In this document: positions 1 to 11,237 of the stretch, in pieces
Position numbering within the stretch: the stretch's first letter is position 1
Layout: every line of letters begins with the position of its first letter
NCBI GenBank assembly: GCA_930367205.1
Contig: OV884009.1
Coordinates: 96,865,189 to 96,929,188 of the forward strand
Origin: Acanthosoma haemorrhoidale
Taxonomy: Eukaryota > Arthropoda > Insecta > Hemiptera > Acanthosomatidae
Direction of reading: 5' to 3'
DNA length: 64,000 nt
Translations under genes and position numbers: made by a program
The notes under the pieces: generated by a model
The model's database searches: none
Seen by the model: the letters and a program-made list of their open reading frames with translations, nothing else
Told to the model about the DNA's origin: nothing

Positions 1-1145
1 TGGACCAATGGCTACGGTGGAGTTCTAGTCGCTATACGACACGGCATCACAGGGATGAAAGTAGCTCTGCCACTGACTACATAGGATGTCAGGCTCCACC
101 AATTGACGGTAAAGATAAACTTGAGGACATCCAATTATCTCACCGTCACTTGACTAACTGCAAGAGTTATCAGCCCTTCTTAGAGAATGTGCTAAGAGAA
201 ACAACCATTGGGTCGTCGGATACATAAATCCACGGCATTCCCTGTGGAAAAATGCCCCCATCAACCCAGTGGGGAGGAAATTTGTAAAGGTGCCCTTTAC
301 TGCCGTCTATCCCCAGAACTACACTTTACGTCATAGAAGAAACAGTACAATAACTTCCACCCTAGATCTCTTGATTACGCAACAGCCATACAGGATAAAC
401 AATTGTGTGACCCTGCGCTTAGTGACGACTGACCACCGGCCAGTCCTGTATTCCATTGACGATAGAGTTTTGATCCCGCGTCCCACGAAGTACGACTATT
501 GTCGAGTCCGCACTACCGAAGAAGTGCATCGACGGGTAGCGAGATTATCCTAACCGAGGTTATCGTTGAAGCAGCTGACACTACCATCCCGACGTTTAGC
601 CCGCAGCCACCTAGGACAGAACTACAAGTTTATCTCCTTGAAGTAGCTAAAGGCGGTTCGCCGGTAATAGCTTTCGCCGACGTCATTGCGGTTTACAGCA
701 GCAACATAAATCCACAAAGAGCTCTTACACAGGCCGAGTCGGTTTGTAACGTAATCAGTGACAGACTGGATAGGTTAAACATCAGTGTTAATGCAGGGAA
801 GTTCGAATGCGTAATCTTCTCCCACCAAAAGAAGAAAAAAGCCTTGCCAAAATCCTATACTGTTGAAGGACAAAAGAACTCGTCAGCTTCCTCAATGTAC
901 TATCTGAGTATATAAATGAATAGGGATCTCCATTTCTTTACTCATTTTAGTAACAAAATGGGAAATATACGTCACAGGTCTTACCAGCTTCTCCTCTTGA
1001 TAACTTCACCCAGCTTGTCACTGAGTCACTAATGATGTATAAATGTGTCCTCCAGCCAGCTCTGCTGTACGGTGCCCCGGTATATACTCCCTTGACTGAC
1101 AATATAGCAAAAAGTCTCCAACAATTCCAGAATGGGATCATGAGA
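1..1145 (+). pseudogene. Decayed non-LTR retrotransposon (LINE) ORF2 relic
   Basis: Broken reading frames give three recognisable parts of a LINE ORF2. Bases 1-60 read GYGGVLVAIRHGI, resembling the middle of an AP-type endonuclease domain. Bases 330-450 encode STLDLLITQ and later TTDHRPVLYSI, which matches the end of the endonuclease with its SDH-like motif. Bases 660-830 encode FADVIAVYSS followed by LDRLNISVNAGKFECV, which looks like the RT palm region with the F/YADD motif changed to FADV, so a catalytic aspartate is gone. Bases 1040-1145 encode QPALLYGAPVYTPL and LQQFQNGIMR, typical of the region downstream of RT. Several stops and frameshifts separate the parts. It continues off the left edge and differs in sequence from the LINE-1 family found elsewhere in the window. 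Confidence 0.75.
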
Positions 1146-2185
1146 TAAGTGGTCTGGCATACCCCTGTCAGAAGTTAAAGAACGCCAACCAGCACCTGTT
1201 GCTTGGTGAGCCATCGGTGGGTGAGTTCATCCACCGGAGAGAAATCAAGTTTTTTAACTCGTTGCTGAACCTCACAAACCCAGTGTTTAACACGTGACCC
1301 CACCAACCCTCCCACATCGTTTTAAATTTAAGAATAAAATTTAGTTTTAAGTTTATGATAAAAAAGGTGATCCCCATAACTTTTAATAAATTCAGTTAAT
1401 TCATGTATAACGTACATCATTATACTTTGTACATAGCAGATTATTTAGTATATTAGAATTTGTATAAAATGTAGCCAAGCTACAGGAAATACAATGGCAA
1501 TTGTAAAAAAATTCGTTTGAGAATCTATATTTTGTACATGTATAAATTTTAACAAAGGGATATGGGATAAAATTAACAAAAAAAACCGGCAATTTATTCA
1601 AGCTACGGCTCGCTTCGGAGTGGTACTTGCAGCTTTTCAAGATATAGCCTTATCATTTATGAAACCACTATACTTCTGTCCTAGCCTTGCTATGTTTAGT
1701 CCGGCGTTGTCAGACCCCACACCTCTCTAGTGGGATTCTCTGCCTTCGTCTCGCTAAAGCTAGCACATCCTTGGAAGGTGTTATGGCAACTCAGGCTAAT
1801 TCTAATAAATTTTTGCAGAAGTCCCAATATAACATGAACATTACTTTATTATACATTATACACTGAAAGTGACAACTACTAAACTAATGACATAGAGAAA
1901 AGAAAATTACCTTGTGTTATAACAACTTGAGCATATAAGTCTAACATCTATCAAAATTAAAATTAAACAATATCTTTACAGAGGTCTATTGAAATTAAAC
2001 TTAAACACTGTCTTTACAGAGGCTACCAAATCCTCTAAATGAAATAAAATTAATTTAAACACATAACAACATAATGAAACGTTAACTTTGTCGAATGGTA
2101 AAATGGTAAAATTTGTCGACATCCAAATACAGGACAGGCTCACCGGATGGCTCGTCAGTCCGATGAAGCAGATTGCTCTGGAGAA
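1146..2185. other. AT-rich non-coding stretch
   Basis: No gene is recognised. It probably includes the 3' tail of the preceding LINE relic and unrelated host or repeat DNA. The only internal structure seen is a short imperfect tandem duplication at 1952-2027. Confidence 0.4.
1952..2027. repeat. Imperfect 38-bp tandem duplication
   Basis: Two adjacent copies (1952-1990 and 1991-2027) share the core AAATTAAA followed by CTTTACAGAGG. They differ by a few substitutions and small indels. Confidence 0.6.
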
Positions 2186-2190
2186 GCGAG

Positions 2191-2261
<71 letters not shown>
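2186..2261. repeat. (GA)n microsatellite
   Basis: About 75 bases of almost pure GA dinucleotide repeat with a few interruptions (GAGCGAG at the left, GAAAGAG near the right). Arg/Glu-repeat and Ser/Leu-repeat open frames across it are artefacts of the repeat. Confidence 0.95.
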
Positions 2262-3043
2262 CACCGTATGGCTACGGCAACGTCTCGCTGACGTGTGTCG
2301 GGATTGCCCCGGTAATATAGCTAATCCTATAGCTAGTATCCGGCTGGCAACAATACCTACCGAATACCAACACGGATTACATTTGTTGGCCGCAACAGAA
2401 GGGATCCCTTCCATGCAGCCGGTGGTATCTGGGGCCATACAAATATACCTAGTAGCGTCTTCCCCAGCGATCCAGTTTGTATCTTTCCGATTCACACTAC
2501 CCTTTGGGATCCGGACGGTTTTTGCCTACTCTCAGATATCGGGTGAGTGAACAGGTGGTCATCCCAAGGCAACATAGACTACCTATAAGACCTAGCCTGT
2601 ACCTCTTCTCCCGAACATAGTGCACTGTCGGAGGACATACCTAAAACGCACATACATAAAAGTTTTGGGAAAATGCTGGTACTAATATGTTTGCTGATAT
2701 GGACATCACGAGTGAGAAGTAACAGAAAATGTTCTAGCTAAAATTCATTTGGTCGTTGGTTATGTGGCTGTGAAAGTTACTGTCCTTATATCAAACATCC
2801 ACAACATACCACATGCATATTTTCATAGCTTATTTTTATCATCAGTAAAAGTAGTAAAAGTAGTACTAGCTTAGGGTCACGAAAAGTATTGATTCAATTC
2901 ATCGCGTTTATTTTTTAAGATTATTTCATATAATATTCAGATCATGCTAACTATGAGAATTGTTATTACAAAATTATTTCATAGTAAGGAAGTTGTTTCC
3001 AGACTTTAATATTCAAGAAAAGTCATGTATAATTAAAACTCAC
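2262..3043. other. Intergenic or intronic DNA with a dispersed-repeat fragment
   Basis: No gene is recognised. Around 2600-2645 the sequence (GAACATAGTG, CTGTCGGAGGACATACC) resembles the junction repeated more fully at 3645-3795 and 50278-50440. The rightmost part would be the start of the intron following the fatty-acid-synthase-like exon if that exon belongs to a gene running leftwards. Confidence 0.35.
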
Positions 3044-3251
3044 CTAATTTCCATCGGCGGTGGTCACTGGAAATCATATCTATTTTGTTGTATAAATTAT
3101 AGGATAATTCGGCCATGCCGTCAGCATCGGGAAAATTCCCGGCTATTCCAGTTATGACAATGTCATCGTCGGATTTCTGTATCAGCCTTCGTTCGGCTTT
3201 AACCGCTTCCCTGTTTATCTCCTCGTTGTTTTCAGTAACCTGTAAATTCAT
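3044..3251 (-). CDS. Exon of a fatty acid synthase-like gene (start of ketosynthase domain)
   Basis: The minus strand encodes DDDIVITGIAGNFPDADGM, then YNKIDMISSDHRRWKLG. This matches my knowledge of the N-terminal edge of the beta-ketoacyl synthase domain of animal type I fatty acid synthase, where an I-SG-FP motif is followed by NL-(Y/L)-x-K-(I/V)-DM and a conserved RRW. The open frame ends at a consensus splice donor, TTAG|GTGAGT (intron from 3043 leftwards). The split glycine codon fits the family's WKxG. The exon may begin at ATG 3251, or after an in-frame acceptor-like TTTACAG at 3240, making it 3044-3239. No second exon is visible to the left in the window. It could be a live exon of a host gene with long introns, or a stranded gene fragment. 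Confidence 0.72.
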
Positions 3252-3644
3252 GGGAAAATATTTAAATGCAATATCTATTCATTATTAAACAATTTGATTA
3301 TTTAAGTCATAAAAAAAGATTATATAAAAATAACTTTCTAGATTAAAGTATTATGTGTTATTTCCAAATATTGTATGTTGAATATTCATTGAATTAAGTT
3401 CGCGCCATTTCAAGATATATTATGGCTTTTCGCAATGTTTATCACAAAATTATCATGAGAGTGAGGTGTGAAACTAGATTATCAGCCAGGATCGATGTCA
3501 CTCAAGTTGTTCATCCTTGTGAAGTCTTAAAGTCCGTACCTTTTTACAGTATATCCATTAAAAAAAAATATATGTGGGGTAATAATAGCGCACGGAATCC
3601 CTTTAATTAGTGTCTGCGCCATAGTCATAGCTTCATTACACATT

Positions 3645-3795
3645 GTCGGGTCGTCACTAGGGGGGTGCCTGGTCACCCTAGCCCTGGTGACAAGTGAGGA
3701 TTGTTTGAGTTTATAACCTAGACAATCGTTTCATGACGGCGTTACTATCTGACTCTATTTTCGATAGGTATGTGCCCCGACAATACACGATGTTC
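3645..3795 (-). repeat. Dispersed LTR-like repeat, copy 1
   Basis: The minus strand reads TGTATTGTCGGGGCACATACC, continues AGAGTCAGATA and later CACTTGTCACCAGGGCTAG. The same succession, with moderate divergence, is at 50278-50440 on the plus strand. A start of TGTCGGG is common for Ty3/Gypsy LTRs, so this may be the 5' part of an LTR. That is an inference. Confidence 0.55.
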
Positions 3796-4837
3796 AAGAG
3801 AAGATTTACAGAGGTTTTTATATAAAGAATTAGTCAAGTTTTCAGAGTTCAAGTGGAAGCCACGCATCAACGAGTAGAGGTCACGAGAGACTAATTTACA
3901 GGGCTAGGAGCCCGCCTTAAGTACCCTATCCAGCCTTGTCTACTGGGAGGGCTGGCAAGGGTTGTGGTGGTTCCCACACATGTGGTGAGGTACCCGCGGC
4001 CCACGCCTAATTACCCGGCCAGCTATGTTCCCTGGAAGAGGCTGTAAAAGGGTTGCTTAGTACCTGCGAGTTCCCACATATAGTGAGGTACCTGGGACTG
4101 ACAGCTGGTGACCCTTTTCATGTGACTTGCTTGGCCCCGCCTTTTATTGCTTACCACATTTACAATGATTTATATTTTTTCATGTTATTTATATTTCTCT
4201 ATAATACATTTAGTTCATGTTATTTACGTTTGCTTACAATATATACACAATAGAGTATAGGGTGATTTATCTTATGTAGTTAATGGTTGCTACACACATG
4301 AACAGCTTCATTATATTTACTGGGGACTGTTAATCAGATACAGTAAACCAACATAACATGGTAAGGGGATATATGGCTGAGAATCTATTTGTGGATGATG
4401 GGGCAAAAAATACCTTTTCTTTGTAAAGAAAATTTTCAAAAAATGTTTTATTTGTTAAATTTTATATGATGTGTAGTTGTTTAAGGGGTATTTTAAATTA
4501 AGGAAAATTCGCTGTCACATATATTGATTCACCTATCCCTTTTTATTTCAATTCATTCTGATCTGAATACATTTGAATTTTATCATACGAAATGCACTCG
4601 CACCGACAACTGAAACCCGCTTCCTGCTGAAAACATGCGCAGGACACCCCTACTTGGCGATTTTCCTCCCAATTCTCTGCAAAACCTTACTTTGTTAATA
4701 ATTATCGTATTAATTATAATATACATTAATTGTCAGAAATATACAGAAATCAAGGGACTGTGACAAATAAATAAGATTTAAAAACAATAGTAGTCAAGTG
4801 TAGTGTTCACACAATTAGGGCTTCGTCACGAATGTAG
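3796..4837. other. Non-coding stretch left of the nested element stack
   Basis: Nothing recognisable is coded here. A GC-richer patch at 3840-4140 contains the near-duplicated phrase TTCCCACA(C/T)AT-GTG-GAGGTACC at about 3990 and 4070, a weak local repeat. The rest is AT-rich. Confidence 0.35.
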
Positions 4838-4966
4838 TAACACTGTTTGTAACAGCGGTTGAACCTCCAGATATAATAAACATTTAATGTGTTGTAATGC
4901 TCCCAACTTGATTGTATTTAATAAAGTTATAAACAATGACGGGAGACTTAATTATTAATTCCATAT
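4838..4966 (+). repeat. Gypsy B 5' LTR, left part (interrupted)
   Basis: Matches 39192-39319 of the 3' LTR along its length (AACAGCGGTTGAACCTCCAG, then GTGTTGTAATGCTCC). It stops at CCATAT, where Gypsy A has entered. The missing end, ATATAATACAACA, is at 34992-35004. Confidence 0.88.
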
Positions 4967-5189
4967 AGTTATGATCTCTTAAATAATCCAAAACATGGCT
5001 AATCCATGTTTACACTCCCCCCTATATATATAGGCTGAGCCTAATGCTCTCGCGATCATTAGCTCAATGTACCTCGATGTAGCTCAGTGTTAAGTTATTA
5101 CTCTGTTACTCCGCTAGTATAAGACTCTTTGTTGTATCTTTCCAATAAATCTTTTTGAAAAGGGTCTTCCGTCGAGAGATTATTTAATT
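4967..5189 (+). repeat. Gypsy A 5' LTR
   Basis: Shares most bases with 34773-34991, including TCTTAAATAATCCAAAACAT and a TATATATA box followed by GGCTGAGCC. An AATAAA polyadenylation signal lies near the end (CCAATAAATC). Differences from the 3' LTR are a handful of substitutions plus one small rearranged segment at about 5060-5085. The sequence immediately after it, TGGCGACCAAGCAGG, is a plausible primer-binding site. Confidence 0.9.
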
Positions 5190-5495
5190 GGCGACCAAGC
5201 AGGTTACTTTGGCAGCGTACGTGAAACTTCGGTAGAATCTCCCCATTTTGCGATCCCGTACTTGGCTAGGCAAGACCCGAGACATCCTCTACTCGTTCCA
5301 TGAGAAGGCCGACGAAATATTAACAGGACTTTAGGATCAGTAGAACGCTGGTATATTTTGGTATACATCTCCAAGGTATACTGAACCAGAAATCTTTGAA
5401 TATCTCAATCGGAAGACACCGCTTGGAAGAAAGAAGAACAAAGGTTCTATACTTTAGTTTATTAATTTTATTTATTCTGTATTACATTTTGTTAT
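5190..5495 (+). other. Gypsy A leader with primer-binding site and an inverted repeat fragment
   Basis: Begins with the probable primer-binding site. Bases 5224-5300 (GGTAGAATCTCCCCA ... CTTGGCTAGGCAAGACCCG) match 50487-50563 in reverse complement with few differences, so this piece exists elsewhere in the window. No coding region is seen. Confidence 0.55.
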
Positions 5496-6055
5496 ATGTC
5501 TATAACTGACAGGCTAAATAGTAACAGAAACTTACATACAATGAATACCAACAAAGAAATACATTCAAATAAATTTAAGATAGTCCCAGAATATGACGGA
5601 CATCCACAAAAACTTATTAAATTTATAACTAATATTGAACATTTAGTTCAGAAATATTGCAAAGATGATAACATATGCAAACATGAAAATCATAAATAAA
5701 TTCTCATACAAGCTAAAGCAAATTTAGTAGGAGAACCAGATTACTCATGTTATGATAAACAATTTAATACTATAAATGAATTATTTACACACTTGAAAGC
5801 ACAATTTTACGATTCTAGATGCACAGAAATATTATTCCAGGAAATCTTAGCAACGAATTCATTTCACAATGAACATCCAGTAGATTAAATTAACAGACTT
5901 ATAGAGAAAATAAGAGACTTAGTAACAAAGCTCTTCACGGTTAACGAAATAGGAAAACTATCATTGTTTGAGCCAATCTGGAATTTAATAACAAAATTTG
6001 GTTGAGCAATATAGAATACAAGGCTCTATTGAAAAACACTCAAATGATAAGAAGA
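5496..6055 (+). pseudogene. Gypsy A gag, N-terminal part
   Basis: ATG 5496 opens a frame with KFKIVPEYDGHPQKLIKFI, resembling errantivirus-type Gag, where an F-x-G-x-P-x-x-L-x-x-F pattern starts the conserved region. The frame stops at 5697 (TAA) but continues in the same frame as ILIQAKANLVGEP and TINELFTHLKAQFYD, with another stop at 5888. It is then cut by BEL-1 at about 6055-6060; the Gag C-terminus resumes after 11237. Gag would form the particle and package element RNA. At least two nonsense mutations make it non-functional. Confidence 0.65.
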
Positions 6056-6059
6056 ATTT

Positions 6060-7105
6060 CATTTCGTTGACTATCACTGCTACTGCTACCTATGACATAC
6101 AGCAGGGACTTCGTGCGTTGGACACCGGTCTGGGGTTTTGTCGAAACCGGTCACTTCTGATCGTAGCTTAGTTGGAGTAACATCAGAATTTGTCGATTGT
6201 CGAGATTAACTTATGCGATTAATTTGTCGAATCCTAGGTTATCCGTTGTAATCTGATGATAGTCATAACAGATACATGGTCGGAAGTTTTGTTGTATCCT
6301 TCGCCTGAAATCGAGGAAAACAGTCAGAAACCATCCATTAGGCCAGAAGCTATTACCCGAGGCTGGACCGATCGCCGGACAGGTAAAAGGGGATTGATTC
6401 CTAAAACTTTCCTTTTCAATTTCGATCTATCCGATCCCGCAAACCACCCCTTTTCCCTTACAGAGAGACGGGTCAGCGGCGACGGGATTTTGCCATTGAT
6501 GGTAAGTTGGAATTTTTTCGAATCTAATTTATTGATTATTAATATAATTAGTTGTTATGTTTTACTCGATTTCAGTATTTGTCGTCGTTATTTGATATTA
6601 CAGTCCACTGTTGGTTCTCTATCAGAGAAACTCGTTCGTTCTAATTCTGACCTAAAATTAAGTATTGGTGATCTCACAGCTAATTTATTCGCGTACACAT
6701 TGGTCCTAATCCGGTCGGATATAATTTTGTTTAAAGGTGTTAGAAGAGCGATTAGCTGTGGGAAGGTCGGTATATTACACATAAAGTAGATTTTGCCGTT
6801 TTTTCCCCTCTTTTTTTTTGCTCGTTATATTAATTATTATATTATCGTTAGGTTTTTCATTATTTAATTCGGGTAAGGTAATATATGTTGATTTGTGTGA
6901 CCTTTGTACTGAAATTATAATAAGATTTGTTGCCAATTCAATTTCATGGTTTATAAATTGAAATTGATAAATATTTGTGGGGAATTAAGACTAATCCTTA
7001 GTTAAAGAAATTTGTTTTTGTAACTTTATTTGTTGGGTTGAAGATAAATTTATCTATTATTTTCTTTTCTATTTTTCGATTAACAATTCATAAATTTGGC
7101 AAAAC
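6060..7105 (+). other. BEL-1 5' LTR or leader region
   Basis: Non-coding, partly AT-rich. Bases 6569-6615 recur exactly at 11191-11237, where the element is broken off. TTACAG just before TCCACTGTTGG could be either an LTR end or a splice acceptor. A long open frame at 6256-6789 has no recognisable content and probably is not coding. Confidence 0.45.
6569..6615 (+). repeat. 47-bp direct repeat, left copy (BEL-1)
   Basis: Identical to 11191-11237 (starts ATTTCAGTATTTGTCGTCG, ends CACTGTTGGT). Confidence 0.85.
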
Positions 7106-9270
7106 ATGGACGCGGCGAAAGCGAATCGATTATTGCGAATTTTAAATAAAAAAAAGGAAGGGCTATTCGCGAGAATTCAAAGAGTGTATGATTTGGCGCA
7201 AAAATATACTGATGCCACAAGTGCGGAAACATCCAAATTATCATATCCCTTGTTGGATAACACATTACGAGAATTCGATGATCTCGAAATGAGGATTAAT
7301 GAATTATCCTTAGAATTCGTAGAGAATTTCGAACCGAAATTTACGACCTCGGTATTCGATATGATCGAACGTATTGAACAGGTAGCCAGTCTTGTTATTC
7401 ACACGAAATCAAGGGGGAATCTAGCCAATCAAACGAAAACTGAAGTTACAGCCGCGCTCGAAAATAAAGCGACACGGTTACGTACAATCGAGATTCCGCG
7501 ATTTGATGGCTCACTGGAACATTGGCCTGTTTTTTATGAGTTGTTTAGCACCCTCGTCCATGAAGACTCGACTTTATCGACGTTGGAAAAAATGCAACAT
7601 TTAACATCTAGGCTTACGGGCTCTGCATTGAATATGTGTAAACATGTTGTTAAGGCCAGATAAAGTTTTTGTTTTGTTGGAAAAGTGAAGTAAATTGAAT
7701 TAATTTTTTTATCTTTATTTAAAAAATTAATTTGTTTGTTAGATTTAATTATTTATTATTTTCGTTACTGACGTAAAAGACTGTTAATAAAAATCGTTTT
7801 TTTTTATTGTTCATGTAAAATATGATTGTGTAATTTCTGTTCATTATATTTCGTAAGATTAAATTGTAATCTAAGTTAAATACCTAAAGGAAAATTCCAT
7901 ACCTAGGACAGTGGCACTTTGGACTTTTGGTAGGGGAACTTGTGGGCCCAAGCCCATTTACGTCAGTGTTGAGGTAACGTCTGAAGGGTTAAGGTGTACC
8001 GATCTCAGACTTAATTGGCCATTTGGCCAAAATCATACCTATATGATATTCAACGTTCCCCTTGGAGCTAGGAATCGCCGCCCTGCGGTTGGATTTTTTT
8101 TGAGCCTCAACCTGACCACGACAGCTCTACGTTTTGTTTGCAGCCCGCACCCGCGAGAGCGCTTGAACTGCAACTTGCCGCTGCGTGAATATACACTTAT
8201 TTCATATATACACTAAAAGTGACGAGAATTTGGTTAATTCCTTTAATTATTAAGGATAAAAGACATTTTTTATTTTGAAACCAGTCTGTCTTACATTGGC
8301 AAATTTTATTATTATTAACCAGGCCTGGATATTTTATTTTGCTCCTCATTTTTTTTTTATGAATTTTTTTTTATAATATTCTGTTTAATTTTAGAATAAA
8401 TGTATTGTGAATTGGCATCAACTCTTATTTTCATTAATTTACAGTCCACTAGTTCATGCTAATGAACCAACCTGTGTTTGAATTATCACTTGGAAGTATA
8501 TAATACTCCACGGGTAGTACAGCGTAAACACATGTAAAACCGACGGCGACTAATTATGAAATAATGTGGAAGGCTTTGGTTGATCATTATAACGATGAAC
8601 GCGCTTCGGCAAGTAGTTATGTGGAGGAAATTTTTTGTTTCAAACCTCTTCGTTCGGAATCTCGAGAGGGTATAATTTCGGTTTTAGATGGCTTTTGCGC
8701 TCCAATAGCCGCATTAAAACAGTTGAATATCGGTGATGTGGGGGAATTTGTTTTTCTGAATCGGTGTTTAACGGTTTTAGATCCAGCCACCAAAGGGGCT
8801 TTTGAGGCCGCCCATCGAGATAAAGAGCTTCCAACATATTCGGACTTGCTGACCTTTCTCGAAAAACAAATTAGATGTTTACCTCCTACCGAAACACAAA
8901 TAAAACCTAAAGTGTCTAATTCGGTACAACAACGAAAATCGACCAAGACAACTCATTTTCTTTTAGCCAAATCGGAAGAAACCAGAGGAAAAAATTGTGT
9001 GTTTTGTAACACCGATATTCATCCGTTAAAGGGATGTGCTAAATTTCTGAAACTAACCCCTTGGAAAAGATTCAAGGTCGTGAAAGCTGCCTTTCTGTGT
9101 CTCAAGTGTTTTTCCAATCAACTTCGGAATGTGACTCGGCGAATAATTGTAGGAAGTGTGAATTGGCACACAACACTTTGTTGCATTTCGAATATAGTCG
9201 TAATGAAAAGTCGGAAAGTCATCTCGAAACCACCAAACCAGTGGGGGGTCCCTCGACAACCTTGTGCTCT
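7106..9270 (+). pseudogene. BEL-1 gag (DUF1759-like), interrupted by an insertion
   Basis: ATG 7106 starts a frame with an N-terminal helical region and then RTIEIPRFDGSLEHWPVF, the hallmark opening of the DUF1759 region of BEL/Pao Gag (I-P-x-F-x-G-x-W-F/V). The frame breaks at about 7652 after LTGSALNMCK and the homologous reading continues at about 8535 with NYEIMWKALVDHYNDER, so a ~880-bp insertion splits the gene. The second part ends with a Cys-rich stretch (CVFCNTDIHPLKGCAKF), the zinc-knuckle region, where a frameshift at about 9100-9260 moves the reading to the pol frame. It would encode the particle protein in an intact element. Confidence 0.8.
7653..8534. mobile_element. ~880-bp non-coding insertion inside BEL-1 gag, possibly a solo LTR
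   Basis: The gag reading is collinear on both sides. The insert begins CATGTTGTTAAGG and ends GTAAACACATG; GTAAA flanks both sides, a candidate 5-bp duplication. It encodes nothing recognisable. A TGTT start and an ACA end with 5-bp duplication would suit a solo BEL or Gypsy LTR. It contains TTACAGTCCACT (about 8441), also present at the end of the BEL-1 leader, which may hint at a related BEL LTR. A DNA transposon with short inverted ends (CATGTTGTT / CATGTGTTT) is the alternative. Confidence 0.5.
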
Positions 9271-11190
9271 ATGAACATGGCCGCGAGTTCCGAGGACAAT
9301 TCAACTGTTATTTTGTCGACGGTGGTGGTCCATGCAGAGGACGCTGGTGGTAGTCTCCGACCCATCCGATTTTTGTTAGATAGTGGTAGTCAGTCTAATT
9401 TCTTAACCACATCCATTTGTCGCAAATTGAATCTAACCGTTGAACAAACCTTGCGTTCATCAGTGCTCGGTTTTGGTGGATCAAAATATACTGTCCGCGG
9501 TAAAACCTCGTTGCGAATTTTTTCTCGGGTATATTCCAGAGTGTCTTTTACCATAGCACCATTAGTCATCGATCGTATTGTCGATAAATTACCTTCCATG
9601 GCATTAGACGTTTCTCGTTTGGATCATTTGCTGCATTTACAGCTTGCTGATAACAATTTTCATTTGCCTGGTGAGATTGATGGGGTTCTAGGAGCGGAAC
9701 TGTTTCCGTTTCTACTGAGTGGGGTAAAGTTAGTCGACTCTCCAGATAAACCCATGGCGATTCATACTCCCCTGGGGTTCGTAATTATGGGGAAGGCGCC
9801 TATTTTAGGAAGTTCTCACGCCTGTATCTCTCTCATCACTACCGTAAATGAGTCTATCGGTCCACTGGTTCAAAGATTTTGGGAACTTGAGAATGTCTCC
9901 CCGACGGATGAGGCCTTCCTGGACCAGGATGATATTGAATGTGAGCGGGAATTCGACGAAACCGTTCAACGCGACGAAAGTGGCAAATATGTCGTCAGTC
10001 TCCCTTTCCGAGCGAGTCCTGAGTCACTAGGCCAGTCGTATCATTCGACCATAAAGCGGTTTTACAATTTGGAGAAAACCTTTTTACGTAATCCTGCATT
10101 ACATGATGCCTATGGCGCCGTAATTTCGGATTACCTCCAACAAGGACACTTGTCGCTTTCCTCTGAGGCAGGTAAGAGAGAGGGATATTTTATTCCCCAT
10201 CACGCGATTTTCAAGCCCCAGAGCTTAAGCACACCTGTGAGGGTAGTGTTCGATGCTAGCAGCAAGACTAGCTCAGGGAAATCGTTGAATGAGATTTTGC
10301 ACGTGGGCCCGAAATTGCAAACCAACATTGTTGAATTGTTGTTGAATTTTCGGGTATTTGCTTACGCCCTGACGGCAGATATTAAACAGATGTACCGACA
10401 AATTTGGGTCTGTCCCGAACACAGAAAATTCCAAAAAATTCTGTGGAGATTTGGGCCTGAGGATCCAGTGCAGGTTTATGAGGTAAATTCCGTCGTTTTT
10501 GGTATCACTTCCTCGCCATATTTGGCATTGCGGACGGTCAAACAACTTGTGCGGGATGAAGGTAGTAGGTTCCCTGTGGTTTCGGAGGTGGTACCCAGAG
10601 ACATGTATATGGACGATTTGATTACTTCTGTCCCATCGCTCGATCATGCCGAACAGCTTTACGTGCAATCAAAAAAACTGTTTCAAGCTGGTGGGTTTGA
10701 TCTTGTTAAGTGGTCTACTAATTCTGAGCAACTCAGGAAAAAATTTGCAGTCGATAGTGGCCAGAACCCTGAACATAGGGAATTTGCTACTGGGAACCAT
10801 ATTTGCTCCATTTTAGGTCTCCGATGGCACCCTGACAAGGATGAGTTTGATTTAGAATAGTACTTAAACCAAGGGTGGGTACCAAGCGTGAGATTTTGTC
10901 GACGGTTGCTCGAATTTTCGACCCTTTAGGGTTTTTAGCACCATTAACATTGTATTTGAAAATACTCATCCAAATGCTTTGGCAGGAGAAATCGGATTGG
11001 GATCAGGCTCCTGGCAATGCGATCGCTGGTAAATGGAATGTATTTCAAGAGCAGTGCTCTATTTTAAGTGCGATTAGAATCCCACGGTTCCTGGGCATAT
11101 CCCACGAGTGCCAAATCACCTTGATCGGATTTTCTGATGCTTCGGAATCTGGTTATGGGGCTGTTGTCTACCTCAAGGAGGTCCAGAACC
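9061..11190 (+). pseudogene. BEL-1 pol: protease, reverse transcriptase, truncated RNase H
   Basis: Protease is visible as FLLDSGSQSNFLTTSICRK near 9375 (DSG active site, DUF1758-like). RT spans about 10170-10860 with VVFDASSKTSSGKSLNE, LTADIKQMYRQI and the catalytic motif YMDDL at about 10606. A TAG at 10858 and a frameshift lead to 10875, where ILSTVARIFDPLGFLAPLT continues (the Pao-type connection). RNase H starts with GFSDASESGYGAVVY and stops at 11190, where the sequence jumps to the 47-bp repeat. Integrase is absent, so the copy cannot transpose by itself. Confidence 0.85.
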
Positions 11191-11237
11191 ATTTCAGTAT
11201 TTGTCGTCGTTATTTGATATTACAGTCCACTGTTGGT
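11191..11237 (+). repeat. 47-bp direct repeat, right copy at the BEL-1/Gypsy A junction
   Basis: Exact copy of 6569-6615. It follows the broken RNase H frame directly and is followed by Gypsy A gag sequence. It is probably the only survivor of the BEL-1 3' LTR, or the scar of a recombination. Confidence 0.75.

Larger units (their letters stand above)
6060..11237 (+). mobile_element. BEL-1: decayed BEL/Pao retrotransposon
   Basis: Contains BEL/Pao gag (DUF1759-like), protease and RT but ends abruptly inside RNase H at about 11190, with only 47 bases (11191-11237) identical to 6569-6615 near the 5' end before Gypsy A resumes. The simplest reading is a 5' LTR or leader at about 6060-6615, an internal deletion removing RNase H to integrase and most of the 3' LTR, and a short 3' remnant. 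The left boundary is approximate because no matching second LTR remains. It also carries a secondary insertion at about 7653-8534. Confidence 0.7.

Noticed and set aside
2082..2550. Open frames on both strands across the GA repeat
   Set aside because: Arg-Glu and Ser-Leu repeats come from the (GA)n microsatellite; no other support.
6256..6789. 177-codon open frame in the BEL-1 leader
   Set aside because: Lies before the real gag start, includes the 47-bp repeat and shows no domain; likely LTR or leader sequence.
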